The notes: generated by a model from the sequence alone, not told the origin. 15,981 nucleotides of DNA from an uncultured Sutterella sp. (GCA_900552545.1 USAL01000035.1:1-15981), one strand, 5' to 3'; counted from the first letter of the stretch, positions 7,156 to 14,773 are shown. Made by a program: numbers and translations.

Positions 7156-8031
7156 ATGTTCTCACTTTTGTCTATTGTCACGGCCAATGTGATCTGTCGG
7201 TTGGCAACAGTGCTTCTGGGCTCCTGGCTTTCGTTTCGAGTCTTTGTCCGCTGCTCGAGCCTCATTGCCTCGCTTGCGGCCGGACTGATGCTTGCCCTGG
7301 CCTGCACTCACCTTATTCCGGAGGCGCTGCACACGGGCATCGATGTGCACGAGGGCGGCATCGTTCTGCTTGCGTCCTTTGTTTTTTTCGTTGCTCTGGA
7401 GTGCGTTCTTTCGCGCATGGCGGGACACAATCATGGATTGCCGGCCATCACGACGAAGGCTGTGCTTTTGGGTGGTCGGGGCGTGCCTGAACCTACCAAT
7501 CGAATGACGGGCAAGGCTGTTACGCTGCTTTTGGGATCGGCCTGTCACAACTTTGTCGACGGCGTGCTGATTGCCGCGGCGTTTTTGGTTTCAAACCTCA
7601 CGGGCATCGTGGTGACGCTTGCGGTCTTCGGTCATGAGCTGCCGCAGATGGTCGGTCAGTTGGTGATTCTTTTGCAGACCGGTCTCAGGCGTGGCCGAGC
7701 GGTAAGGCTTGCATTGCTTGCGGCAAGCGCCTCGGTCGCCGGAGGCGTCGCCGGGTGGGCTGTTTTGTCCGGTGCGCAGCTGCTCGTGGGCTATGCCATG
7801 CTCATTTCGGCCGCAAGCTTCATTTTCGTCGTGCTGAACGTGCTGCTTCCGGAGCTCACGCACAGTTCCTGCTGCGGCGAGGAAAAGGTTGCAGCTTTGC
7901 CTGTCAGGGAGCTGGCGGCGATGGCAGCAGGCATCGTGCTCTCACTTGCGGTCATGGGGCCGCTGCATGAAGAGGCTCATGAGGCTGTAGCGGCTGGAAC
8001 ACCGAGTTCCGAGATGCACTCTCACAACTGA
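7156..8031 (+). CDS. ZIP-family metal transporter
   Basis: A 291-residue polytopic membrane protein of the ZIP (Zrt/Irt-like) family, which imports zinc, iron or manganese into the cytoplasm. From the ATG at 7156, family features are HLIPEAL (52-58), HNFVDG (131-136) in the fourth membrane helix and HELPQMVGQ (160-168) in the fifth. The fifth-helix motif departs from the usual HELPxELGD: the acidic positions are Met165 and Gln168, so metal choice or coordination may be unusual. A cytoplasmic loop around 90-95 carries GHNHG, and the C-terminus is His/Glu-rich (HEEAHE, HSHN), both plausible metal sensors. The ORF extends upstream to a TTG at 7051. ATG 7156 begins the first hydrophobic segment but lacks a ribosome binding site; TTG 7111 has AGGAGG. 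Codon third positions are less GC-rich than in polA. Confidence 0.88.
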   Translation: MFSLLSIVTANVICRLATVLLGSWLSFRVFVRCSSLIASLAAGLMLALACTHLIPEALHTGIDVHEGGIVLLASFVFFVALECVLSRMAGHNHGLPAITTKAVLLGGRGVPEPTNRMTGKAVTLLLGSACHNFVDGVLIAAAFLVSNLTGIVVTLAVFGHELPQMVGQLVILLQTGLRRGRAVRLALLAASASVAGGVAGWAVLSGAQLLVGYAMLISAASFIFVVLNVLLPELTHSSCCGEEKVAALPVRELAAMAAGIVLSLAVMGPLHEEAHEAVAAGTPSSEMHSHN

Positions 8032-8077
8032 TCGGATGCCGACGCTATTCCTGGACGCTGACCAGCCTTTTGTGCAT

Positions 8078-8194
8078 TCAGGCGAATACGGCCTTGACCT
8101 CGGCGGCAAAGGCTTTTGCTTCGGCTTTGGCTACAATCATCTGCACGGGCTTGCGGACTTTCAATGAATTACCCGCAACTTTCCCTTGTTGCAA
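8078..8194 (-). pseudogene. Possible remnant of a protein C-terminus (unidentified)
   Basis: A 38-codon minus-strand frame just before the DUF1178 start. Its last 20 codons, from an ATG at 8140, read MIVAKAEAKAFAAEVKAVFA and use strongly coding-like, GC-ending codons. The upstream part (GKVAGNSLKVRKPVQ) is also basic and regular. It is stopped by TGA upstream, has only a TTG as the longer start and shows no ribosome binding site. It could be a gene fragment, a tiny gene or chance. I do not recognise the family. Confidence 0.22.
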
Positions 8195-8203
8195 TCACAC
8201 TTC

Positions 8204-8638
8204 ATGGCAATCAAGATTTTTGACCTTTGCTGCGCCAACGGCCATACGTTTGAAGGTTGGTTTTCGAGCGTCGAGGATTACGAAGAACAGAATCGGAAGG
8301 GCTTGATAGCCTGTCCGGTTTGTGCCAGCGCTGAAATTACGCGGTTGCCGAGTGCAAGCCACATCGGTTCTTCTTCGGCAGGAGTTCCTGATCGCGCAGA
8401 AATCGAAGCTCTGGTAAAAGAGAAGTTTCAGGCCGTGATGGCCATGGTGCGCGACGCCGCAGGCAAGGCTGAGGATGTGGGGGATGACTTCGTCCGCGAG
8501 GCACGCGAGATCCGGGCAGGACGTGCGCCGGTGCGCAGCATCCGTGGCCGCTGCACGAGTCGCGAGGCTGTGGAGCTTGTCGAAGAGGGAATCGCCGTCC
8601 TGCCGATACCCGAATCGGCGGGTAAAACGCTCAACTAG
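8204..8638 (+). CDS. DUF1178 family zinc-ribbon-like protein
   Basis: A 144-residue cytoplasmic protein of unknown function. The N-terminus, MAIKIFDLCCANGHTFEGWF, and GLIACPVCAS (33-42) match the DUF1178 pattern: Cys9/Cys10 with His13, and Cys37 with Cys40, look like a small zinc ribbon. PSASHIG follows, as is usual in the family. The C-terminal half is charged and helical (EIEALVKEKFQAVMAMVRDA; GDDFVREAREI), ending with EAVELVEEGIAVLPIP, again typical. The start is the ATG at 8204, where family similarity begins; the frame is open a little further to a TTG at 8186. Length is normal. No operon partner is obvious: the ZIP gene lies 172 bases upstream and the Nim-like gene 89 bases downstream. 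Confidence 0.9.
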   Translation: MAIKIFDLCCANGHTFEGWFSSVEDYEEQNRKGLIACPVCASAEITRLPSASHIGSSSAGVPDRAEIEALVKEKFQAVMAMVRDAAGKAEDVGDDFVREAREIRAGRAPVRSIRGRCTSREAVELVEEGIAVLPIPESAGKTLN

Positions 8639-8727
8639 GCGATCACGGAAGAGCTGCATGCACAGTCAGAAAGTTTGCGTGTGCTGATGAGGCACACGGA
8701 AGGGATTACAAGCGTAAGGATATAGGC

Positions 8728-9204
8728 ATGCGAAGAATTGATCGAGAGACAGGCATCGGAGAGGCGCTCGAAATCATCCGCAGCGCGCCCTATGCCGTAT
8801 TGAGTGCTGTGGATGCCGAAGGCCGCCCCTACAGTACTCCGGTGTCGCCGGTGTTGGTGGATGGGGTGCTCTACTTTCACAGCGCGGCTGAAGACGGGGC
8901 TCGCGCAAGAGCCATTGTCATGCATCCTGACGTGAGCTTGTGCTTTGTGGCGCGCTGCGAGATTCTCGTCAACCGCTATACGATCGACTACGCCAGCGCC
9001 ATTGTGCGCGGGATCTGCAGGCGCGTTGACGACGCCGATGAATGCAGAAAGGCGCTTGATGCAATTGCCGTGCACTATGATCCCAACTGCGATCCGCGAG
9101 CAACGAAGGACTATATCGACGGCGCCCGTCAGAAGGTCTGCGTCTGGAGGGTGGACATTGCCGAGCTCTCGGGCAAATCGCGCCATCCCAGACACGCGTC
9201 ATGA
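8728..9204 (+). CDS. Nim-like pyridoxamine 5'-phosphate oxidase-family flavoprotein
   Basis: A 158-residue protein of the split-barrel FMN-binding superfamily, closest to the Nim/Pyridox_ox_2 branch. MRRIDRETGIGEALEIIRSAPY, then LSAVDAEGRPYSTPVSPV (25-42) and GVLYFHSAAEDGARAR (46-61) are characteristic: the His51-Ser52 turn contributes to flavin or phosphate binding. NRYTIDYASAIVRGICRRV (82-100) corresponds to the conserved Y-S-V-x-G strand. Nim proteins reduce 5-nitroimidazoles to harmless amines in some anaerobes, but most family members have unknown substrates, so resistance cannot be inferred here. An AAGGA ribosome binding site 7 bases before the ATG supports the start. The C-terminal RHPRHAS is a short basic tail. 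It seems to be a single-gene unit. Confidence 0.88.
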   Translation: MRRIDRETGIGEALEIIRSAPYAVLSAVDAEGRPYSTPVSPVLVDGVLYFHSAAEDGARARAIVMHPDVSLCFVARCEILVNRYTIDYASAIVRGICRRVDDADECRKALDAIAVHYDPNCDPRATKDYIDGARQKVCVWRVDIAELSGKSRHPRHAS

Positions 9205-9338
9205 TGCATGTTTGATGATGATTCGCGCGCGCCGGGAATCCGCCGTCGGCGGGGCGTCCTGAGAAGCAGAGGCACGAGGTTCGGCGTTACGCTTTAATTC
9301 AAATCCGACTGCAGTCTCTCGGTCAGGGTCCACGGTTC

Positions 9339-10295
9339 ATGCAAAGCATTCTTCTAATTGCTCCGGATTTCCTCATCATTGTTCTTGGTGCGGCAGCTTA
9401 TTCCTATCTGAAGTATCCTCAGATCTTCTGGCAGTGGGCAGAGAAGCTCGTCTTTTACATTCTGTTTCCGCCGCTGCTGTTGATATCAATTGCAACCTCA
9501 CGGCTTTCCGTTTCGCAGTCAAGCGAGTTCCTTGCGGCGGGGCTCGCAACGATGAGTCTGGGCGTCGTGCTTGCTTGGTCCGTGCGGTATGTCGTCCGTG
9601 CTGATCAAGTGACGCATGCGTCGGTTTTTCAGTGCGGCTTTCGTTTCAACACTTATATCGGATTCGCGCTGTGCTCACGGCTTTTCGGAGAGGAAGGATT
9701 TGCACTGCTTGCGTTGATCATGGCCTTCTGGGTGCCGGTCAGCAACACGATTGCCGTAGCGGTTCTTGCGTACGCTGTCGCGCGGCGTGATGCAGCGAGG
9801 AATACTGCAACAGGATCGGAAGTGAACGCCGCTCAGCTGCTGCGCTCAACCCTTGCCGCAGTCATCCGCAATCCGCTCATCATTGCAACGCTGTGCGGGT
9901 TGGGTATTAACGTCAGCGGCATTGCTCTTCCTCAGGTGGCCGTTGACTTCATGCGGCATCTTGGTTCGGCAGCACTCGCGATGGGACTTCTTTGCATCGG
10001 TGCCGGCCTGAGATTGAAGGGAATGCGAGGCAGTTTCAAACTTCTGGCGGCATCAAGCTTCGTGCGGCTTGTTGCCATCAGCGTGGTAGCGGTAGTGATG
10101 ATTCATCTCTTTGATCTGTCGCCGCTGGCTGCGGGGGTGCTGCTGATTTTTACTTCGCTGCCGACAGGGCAGAGCTGCTACGTGATGACGGCAAACATGC
10201 GCGGAGATGCAGCTGCGGTGGCCAATATCACCACAGTGCAAACAGTGGCGGCAATGGCGACGTTGCCGGCTTGGATTGCCGCCTTTATTCTTTAG
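9339..10295 (+). CDS. AEC-family transporter (auxin efflux carrier / malate permease type)
   Basis: A 318-residue membrane protein with about ten hydrophobic helices in two halves. The half-repeat features of the AEC family are clear: FYILFPPLLLISIATS (40-55) in helix 2, CGFRFNTYIGFAL (98-110), and in the second half RNPLIIATLCGLGIN and SLPTGQSCYVMTANMRGDA, followed by TTVQTVAAMATLP. Bacterial members are thought to carry organic acids such as malate or malonate; some sit beside amino-acid catabolic genes. Here the next gene, 45 bases downstream, is a D-cysteine desulfhydrase-type enzyme, so the substrate may be a related amino acid or its product. The ATG at 9339 has only a weak CAGGG ribosome binding site. 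No clear promoter was found in the 134 bases upstream. Confidence 0.9.
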   Translation: MQSILLIAPDFLIIVLGAAAYSYLKYPQIFWQWAEKLVFYILFPPLLLISIATSRLSVSQSSEFLAAGLATMSLGVVLAWSVRYVVRADQVTHASVFQCGFRFNTYIGFALCSRLFGEEGFALLALIMAFWVPVSNTIAVAVLAYAVARRDAARNTATGSEVNAAQLLRSTLAAVIRNPLIIATLCGLGINVSGIALPQVAVDFMRHLGSAALAMGLLCIGAGLRLKGMRGSFKLLAASSFVRLVAISVVAVVMIHLFDLSPLAAGVLLIFTSLPTGQSCYVMTANMRGDAAAVANITTVQTVAAMATLPAWIAAFIL

Positions 10296-10340
10296 CGGGT
10301 TCGATCCCTTCAAACACATTCCCAAAGGAGGAGAAGTACC

Positions 10341-11402
10341 ATGACAGATCAACTCGCTGCGGCTCGCGAGAAGCTTGCCCGCCTGGGAAAGCTCTCGCTG
10401 GGTTTTTATCCGACGCCATTTCATAAACTCGAACGGATTTCCGAAGAATTCGGAATCAATCTCTGGATCAAGCGTGAGGATTTCTCTGGAGCCTCTCTGT
10501 TTGGCGGCAACAAGATCCGAAAGCTTGAGTACCTTCTGAAGGAAGCTCGGGACGAAGGTTGCGACACGGTGTTTACCTATGGTGCGACGCAGTCGAATCA
10601 CGCCATGCAGACCTGTACGGCGGCGCGCCGCTGCGGCATGCGTCCAGTGCTCTACCTCGGCGCCATTGTCGAGCCTCGGCCGGACGATGTCCGTGCGAAT
10701 CTTCTTTTGGATCGCATTCTGGGGGCGGAAATTCATATCCTGCCCTCACAGGGGCGCTCCACCAAGGAGACGATGAAGGCCAATGAGGCGATCATGGCCG
10801 AGCATCGCGCACGACTGGCCGCAGAAGGTCACAAGGTCTACGACATTCCGATTGGCGGTTCGACTCCGCGCGGCGCCGTAGGCTTTGCCGAGGGCTACGT
10901 TGAGCTTCTGGAGCAGGCAGGCGCCAATGGCCTTACCGTAGACTATCTCTACACGGCCACCGGCAGCTGCGGCACCCTTGGCGGTCTTGTTGCCGGGAAG
11001 GTGCTTTCCGGCGAAACGCACGGAGTGATTCGCGGCATGATCGTCGGAAAGAAGGATCCGGCAACCTATGCCGGCGAAGTGGCGGCACTCGCCAACAAGG
11101 TGCTGGAACTTTTGGGCGAGAAGGCCGGAGCCTCGGCCTCGGACTTCGAGCTTGCCTCCTATGTGGGCCCCGGTTATGAGAAGCCCTACCATGAGGCCAA
11201 TGACGATATCCGCTATTTGGCACGTACTGAGGGGATCTTCACCGATCCCGTGTACTCGGGCAAAGCTTTCCACGGCATGATGGATCAAATCCGCAAGGGG
11301 CTCGTTCCCAAAGGATCGACGGTCGTGTTCCTGCACACTGGCGGCGCAACGGCGCTCTTTTCTGAGGCCGAGATCATCGGTGATCTCAGCGAGGAATTTT
11401 GA
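10341..11402 (+). CDS. dcyD: D-cysteine desulfhydrase family PLP enzyme
   Basis: A 353-residue fold-type II PLP enzyme of the ACC deaminase/D-cysteine desulfhydrase family, which converts D-cysteine to pyruvate, sulfide and ammonia. SLFGGNKIRKLEYLL (52-66) contains the PLP lysine, Lys58. TYGATQSNHAMQT (79-91) holds the substrate-side Ser85-Asn86-His87. TATGSCGTLGG (205-215) is the cofactor phosphate loop. The protein is about 25 residues longer than E. coli DcyD. Homologues include L-cysteate sulfo-lyase (CuyA), so the substrate could be L-cysteate or another thiol or sulfonate amino acid; sequence alone does not settle this. AAGGAGG (10325-10331) lies 9 bases before the ATG and is the strongest ribosome binding site in the window. 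It is probably cotranscribed with the AEC carrier and ends in a strong terminator shared with metC. Confidence 0.9.
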   Translation: MTDQLAAAREKLARLGKLSLGFYPTPFHKLERISEEFGINLWIKREDFSGASLFGGNKIRKLEYLLKEARDEGCDTVFTYGATQSNHAMQTCTAARRCGMRPVLYLGAIVEPRPDDVRANLLLDRILGAEIHILPSQGRSTKETMKANEAIMAEHRARLAAEGHKVYDIPIGGSTPRGAVGFAEGYVELLEQAGANGLTVDYLYTATGSCGTLGGLVAGKVLSGETHGVIRGMIVGKKDPATYAGEVAALANKVLELLGEKAGASASDFELASYVGPGYEKPYHEANDDIRYLARTEGIFTDPVYSGKAFHGMMDQIRKGLVPKGSTVVFLHTGGATALFSEAEIIGDLSEEF

Positions 11403-11455
11403 TGCGTACTGTCAGGTGTGGATGTTCTGCGCTGTCTGACGACAAAATCCGATAA

Positions 11456-11493
11456 AAACCGCCCTCCGCATGATGATCTGCGGAGGGCGGTTT
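11456..11493. terminator. Bidirectional terminator between dcyD and metC
   Basis: A perfect 15-bp stem, AAACCGCCCTCCGCA (11456-11470) with TGCGGAGGGCGGTTT (11479-11493), has an 8-base loop. The minus strand continues into five T residues; the plus strand has three. It is the most stable hairpin seen in the window and lies between convergent genes. Confidence 0.92.
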
Positions 11494-11567
11494 AGCAACA
11501 AGCCGCCGCTTTTCTCCCTGTGTGCCTCGGGAACGATCTTGAGGCACGAGAGGAAGAAAACGCTGAG

Positions 11568-12734
11568 TTACTTGTGCGTGATCTTGTCGAGGGCCTGAGC
11601 AATGTCGGCAATCAGATCCTCTGCATTCTCAAGACCGATGTGGAAGCGCACGAACGGGCCGCGCTTGCTCCAATCGGTCGCCGTGCGAGGAGGCGTGGTG
11701 ACGGTGGCGAGACTTTCGTAGCCGCCCCAGCTCGCGCCGCAGGAGAAGTACTGCAGGGCATCGGTGAACTTCACAGCGTCGGCCTTGGTGTAGCCGTCGG
11801 CGAATTCAATCGTGAGCATGCCGTTGGTGCCCTTGTAGTCGCGCATGAAGGCGTCGTGGTTGGGGTGCGTCGGAAGCTTCGGATAGAAGCTCGTCTTGAT
11901 TTCGGGACGGGTCTTGAGGTACTCGACCACGGCGTCGTTGTTCTTCTCGTGCTGGGCCATGCGAACGGCAAGCGTACGGGTGCCGCGCAGCACCAGGTAG
12001 CAGTCGTCGGGGCTCGCGGTAAAGCCGAGCGCTTCGGGGAGCTTGTCGAAGTTCTTCCATTCCTTCTCATTGCAGACGACGATGCCCATCGTCACGTCAG
12101 AGTGGCCGCAGAGGTACTTCGTGGCGGCGATGACCGAAATGTCGGCGCCGAGCTTGAGCGGGTTGTAGAGCCATGCGCTGCCCCAAGTGTTGTCGATTGC
12201 AACGGGGATGTTGTGTGCGTGGGCGAGCTCGCAGAGCTTGGGCAGGTCGATTACTTCATACAGAATCGAGCCCGGGCTCTCGACGAGAATGAGCTTGGTA
12301 TTGGGCTGGATCTTTTCGGCAACATCCGAGCAGTCGGCCTTGCAGAAGGTAACGTCGACCTTGACCTTCTTGAGGAAAAGGTCGCAGACCTTGCGCACGG
12401 GGCCGTAGATGGCATCCGAGACAATGAAGTGAGCGCCCGTTTCGGCGTAGTTGAGAAGCACCATCGCTAGAGCCGCGAGGCCGGTCGGGAAGAGTTGGGC
12501 ACGGTGGCCTCCTTCGAGGGCGCAGACGAGCTTTTCGAGTTCAAAGTTCGTCGTCGTACCGCGGGCACCGTAGCTCAGAACACGTTCAGTCTTGCGCAGG
12601 TCGCGGTATTTCTGCCACGTATCGTAGTCCTTGAAGAGGATCGTTGAAGCGCGCATCAGAACGGGATTGACGGAACGGACGTCAGCGGTCTGGTCGCCGC
12701 GGCCGCAGTGAACGAGAGTTGTGCGAGGATCCAT
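11568..12734 (-). CDS. metC: Cystathionine beta-lyase (MetC-type PLP enzyme)
   Basis: A 388-residue fold-type I, Cys/Met-metabolism PLP enzyme. It cleaves cystathionine to homocysteine, pyruvate and ammonia; many members also desulfurate cysteine, releasing sulfide. The PLP lysine is Lys206 in IAATKYLCGHSD. The pyridine-ring aspartate is Asp181 in AIDNTWGSAWL. Tyr56 in YGARGT and Tyr110 in DAIYGP are the usual cofactor and active-site tyrosines. The C-terminal SWGGYESLA (335-343) is the signature that separates beta-lyases from gamma-synthases. Length is normal. AAGGAA just before the ATG supports the start. A terminator hairpin lies 25-65 bases upstream, so expression may depend on readthrough or on a promoter between it and dcuC. 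The neighbours ridA and dcyD favour a catabolic use over methionine synthesis, which is inference. Confidence 0.93.
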   Translation of the reverse strand: MDPRTTLVHCGRGDQTADVRSVNPVLMRASTILFKDYDTWQKYRDLRKTERVLSYGARGTTTNFELEKLVCALEGGHRAQLFPTGLAALAMVLLNYAETGAHFIVSDAIYGPVRKVCDLFLKKVKVDVTFCKADCSDVAEKIQPNTKLILVESPGSILYEVIDLPKLCELAHAHNIPVAIDNTWGSAWLYNPLKLGADISVIAATKYLCGHSDVTMGIVVCNEKEWKNFDKLPEALGFTASPDDCYLVLRGTRTLAVRMAQHEKNNDAVVEYLKTRPEIKTSFYPKLPTHPNHDAFMRDYKGTNGMLTIEFADGYTKADAVKFTDALQYFSCGASWGGYESLATVTTPPRTATDWSKRGPFVRFHIGLENAEDLIADIAQALDKITHK

Positions 12735-12758
12735 GGTGGTTCCTTATGGGTCGAGGTT

Positions 12759-12799
12759 AAAAAATGAGAGCCAGATCGTTGTAAGTGATGAGGCTCTCA
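12759..12799 (-). terminator. Intrinsic terminator between dcuC and metC, possible metC attenuator
   Basis: On the minus strand TGAGAGCC (12792-12799) pairs perfectly with GGCTCTCA (12765-12772) around a 19-base loop, followed by six T residues (12759-12764). The T run ends 24 bases before the metC start codon. It either ends the ridA-dcuC transcript or sits in the metC leader as an attenuator; both may be true. Confidence 0.75.
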
Positions 12800-12808
12800 A
12801 GAAAAGAT

Positions 12809-12837
12809 ATTGCTTTAGTTGTGCCTTACCGCGTCAA
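12809..12837 (-). promoter_or_regulatory. Candidate metC promoter
   Basis: The minus strand has TTGACG (12832-12837, five of six matches to the -35 consensus) and, 17 bases on, AGCAAT (12809-12814, three of six matches to -10). A start near 12802 would put the terminator hairpin at the very 5' end of the metC mRNA. The weak -10 keeps confidence low. Confidence 0.35.
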
Positions 12838-12843
12838 TTTTGA

Positions 12844-14235
12844 TTAGGCAACGGGGACGTAGTAGAAGCAGAAGTAGATGATGCCCGTTGCAATCGTTGC
12901 AACAATCATCGGGATGCATGTACGTTTTGCGATCTGGAAGCTCGAAACGCCAGCCATACCGGCAATAGCAATCAAAGCACCCGTAATCGGCGAAGACACG
13001 CGACCGAAGGAAACAAAGATCTGCAACGGGAAGATGAGCGAGATGATCGGAGCACCGAGCGTCTTGGCCACATCAGGAACGAGCGGAGCGAACGAGAAGA
13101 ACGCCGCATTGCCCGAGCCCATGATGAAAGCGCAAGCCCACAGCAGCAGACCGCCCACGATAACCATCGTTGCCAAACCGAAGCCGGCAGCGTCCGCGGC
13201 ATTGATGAGGGTGGCCATGGCGCCAGACTTGATCAGGCCGGCGGCGAAGAATTCACCGCAAACGATCAGGGAGACCACGGAAACAAGGATCTTGCCCATG
13301 CCTTCGAAGAAGAGCTTGAAGGAAGCCATAACTTCCTTGAGGTTGCGATAGCGGACGAACTCAAAGAGGATCGCTACAAGGGTCGAGATGACCATGGCGG
13401 TGACAACGTCCATGCGAATCGAACTGCCGGCAACCTTCGAGAAGAAGATGATCAGGAAGAGCGGAATGATCGGGAGAATGGCATAAATGCGCGGAACGTC
13501 CTTGTCGGCATCAGAGGACTTCTTGCCAGCAAGGGTCTGGATGTTGTTCGGGTCGAACTTCCAGCCTTCCTTCTTATCCCACCAACGCTGAACAATCATG
13601 TGCGTAATGCAGACGATGATCGTCACGGCCACAAAGAGCGGCAGCTGGTAGTACACGAAGTACTCGGAAACGTCCATGCCGGCAACCTGAGCGGCCATGT
13701 TGGCGTTGCCGGAACCGGGGCCGGCGGCAATGTACTGAGCACAGCCGATCACGCCGAGGGCGGAGAGCGGGGAAACGCCGGAACGAACGAGGATCGGATA
13801 GAGAGTCACCATCAGCAGCAGGGCGAGACCGGCGTGCGAGGGAACGAAAACCGCCATCACCTGGGAGACGAGGAAGGATGCGCCGAGCAGAATGTAGGGC
13901 GACTTGATCATCTTCAGGGGCTTTTCAAACACAGCAAACAGAGCACTCGAAGCGCCGACATGCTCCATGTAGCGCGAGAAGCCGCCGATTGCCATCAGCT
14001 GAAGACCAAGACCGGAAATACGGCCTGCGAAACCGTCGCTGAAGACCTTGAAGATATCAAAACCGGCGAAGTGCGTCGTCTTCTTGGCATCGAGCAGCGT
14101 GCCGAGATCAAAGATCCATGTGCACAGCAGCAACACAGCACCGCCGATGAAGAGGGCAGCCTGAGGGTAGTACCCTTTCAAGAGCAGGTAGACGACCGCA
14201 ACGATGACGATCGCCGCAATGATCAAACTAAGCAT
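12844..14235 (-). CDS. dcuC: DcuC-family anaerobic C4-dicarboxylate transporter
   Basis: A 463-residue membrane protein with about 12 hydrophobic segments, the usual length for DcuC carriers of the inner membrane. E. coli DcuC exports succinate and exchanges it for fumarate during anaerobic growth. Family features include FKVFSDGFAGRISGLGLQLM (62-81), the re-entrant-like GPGSGNANMAAQVAG, and MGSGNAAFFSFAPLVPDV, followed by FVSFGRVSSPITGA. The loop around residues 218-246 is charged and cytoplasmic. AGGAA about 11 bases before the ATG is its ribosome binding site. It follows ridA by 42 bases on the same strand, suggesting one transcript. Given its neighbours, the true substrate might be an amino-acid breakdown product rather than fumarate/succinate, but the fumarase-like gene beyond the divergent region fits the classical role. 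Confidence 0.9.
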   Translation of the reverse strand: MLSLIIAAIVIVAVVYLLLKGYYPQAALFIGGAVLLLCTWIFDLGTLLDAKKTTHFAGFDIFKVFSDGFAGRISGLGLQLMAIGGFSRYMEHVGASSALFAVFEKPLKMIKSPYILLGASFLVSQVMAVFVPSHAGLALLLMVTLYPILVRSGVSPLSALGVIGCAQYIAAGPGSGNANMAAQVAGMDVSEYFVYYQLPLFVAVTIIVCITHMIVQRWWDKKEGWKFDPNNIQTLAGKKSSDADKDVPRIYAILPIIPLFLIIFFSKVAGSSIRMDVVTAMVISTLVAILFEFVRYRNLKEVMASFKLFFEGMGKILVSVVSLIVCGEFFAAGLIKSGAMATLINAADAAGFGLATMVIVGGLLLWACAFIMGSGNAAFFSFAPLVPDVAKTLGAPIISLIFPLQIFVSFGRVSSPITGALIAIAGMAGVSSFQIAKRTCIPMIVATIATGIIYFCFYYVPVA

Positions 14236-14277
14236 GTTGATAAATTCCTATGCGGATATACGAGGGACCACCAATGA

Positions 14278-14658
14278 CTACTTGATGGCGATGGCTTCGA
14301 TTTCGAGCTTGGCGCCCTTGGGAAGAGCTGCAACCCCGACGGCCGAACGGGCCGGGGCACCTTGAGCAGGAAAGAATTCAGCATACGCCTCGTTAAAGGC
14401 GGCGAAGTACGAGATATCCGAGAGGAAGCACGTCGTCTTGACAACCTTGTCAAGCGAAGTGCCTGCGGCTTCAAGAATAGCCTTGATGTTTTTGATGGAA
14501 GCGCGGGCCTGATCCTTAACGTCCTCAGGCATAACGCCCGTGGCGGGATCAATCGGCAGCTGGCCGGAGACGAAGACGAGGTCGCCCGCGGCAATGCCCT
14601 GGGAGTAGGGGCCGATGGCAGCCGGAGCATTCGTTGTGGACAGAATTTCCTTCTGCAT
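14278..14658 (-). CDS. ridA: RidA family enamine/imine deaminase
   Basis: A 126-residue RidA (YjgF/YER057c/UK114) protein. It hydrolyses 2-aminoacrylate and related enamines, released by PLP enzymes acting on serine, cysteine or cystathionine, to pyruvate or other keto acids and ammonia, protecting PLP enzymes from damage. IGPYSQGI (15-22), FVSGQLPIDPATG (29-41) and GAPARSAVGVAALPKGAKLEIEAIA are classic; the Arg of ARSAVGV and the Glu of EIEAIA are the substrate-binding residues. The frame extends three codons further to a GTG at 14667, but that codon lies inside the ribosome binding site AAAGGAG, so ATG 14658 is preferred. It leads the transcript with dcuC. Its place beside MetC and DcyD-type enzymes, which release its substrate, is meaningful context. 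Confidence 0.94.
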   Translation of the reverse strand: MQKEILSTTNAPAAIGPYSQGIAAGDLVFVSGQLPIDPATGVMPEDVKDQARASIKNIKAILEAAGTSLDKVVKTTCFLSDISYFAAFNEAYAEFFPAQGAPARSAVGVAALPKGAKLEIEAIAIK

Positions 14659-14666
14659 TGCAATCA

Positions 14667-14673
14667 CTCCTTT
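14667..14673 (-). promoter_or_regulatory. Ribosome binding site fixing the ridA start
   Basis: The minus strand reads AAAGGAG, 8 bases before ATG 14658. It overlaps the alternative GTG at 14667 and so excludes it as the main start. Confidence 0.8.
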
Positions 14674-14773
14674 GTTTTTGGTGTTGTTTGTCTGCCCGTT
14701 GCGGTCACCGCTTCTACTCAGAGCGCGTCCCTAAGGGGCGGTTCCCTTTAGCATTCTGGTAGGCGGGTAGACT

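Noticed and set aside
11520..12470. A 316-codon plus-strand frame opposite metC.
   Set aside because: It is a shadow of the metC frame; its Val/Glu/Ala-rich translation has no domain features, while MetC motifs are intact on the minus strand.
14667..14667. GTG at 14665-14667 as the ridA start.
   Set aside because: It lies within the AAAGGAG ribosome binding site; ATG 14658 has proper spacing and matches the family N-terminus.
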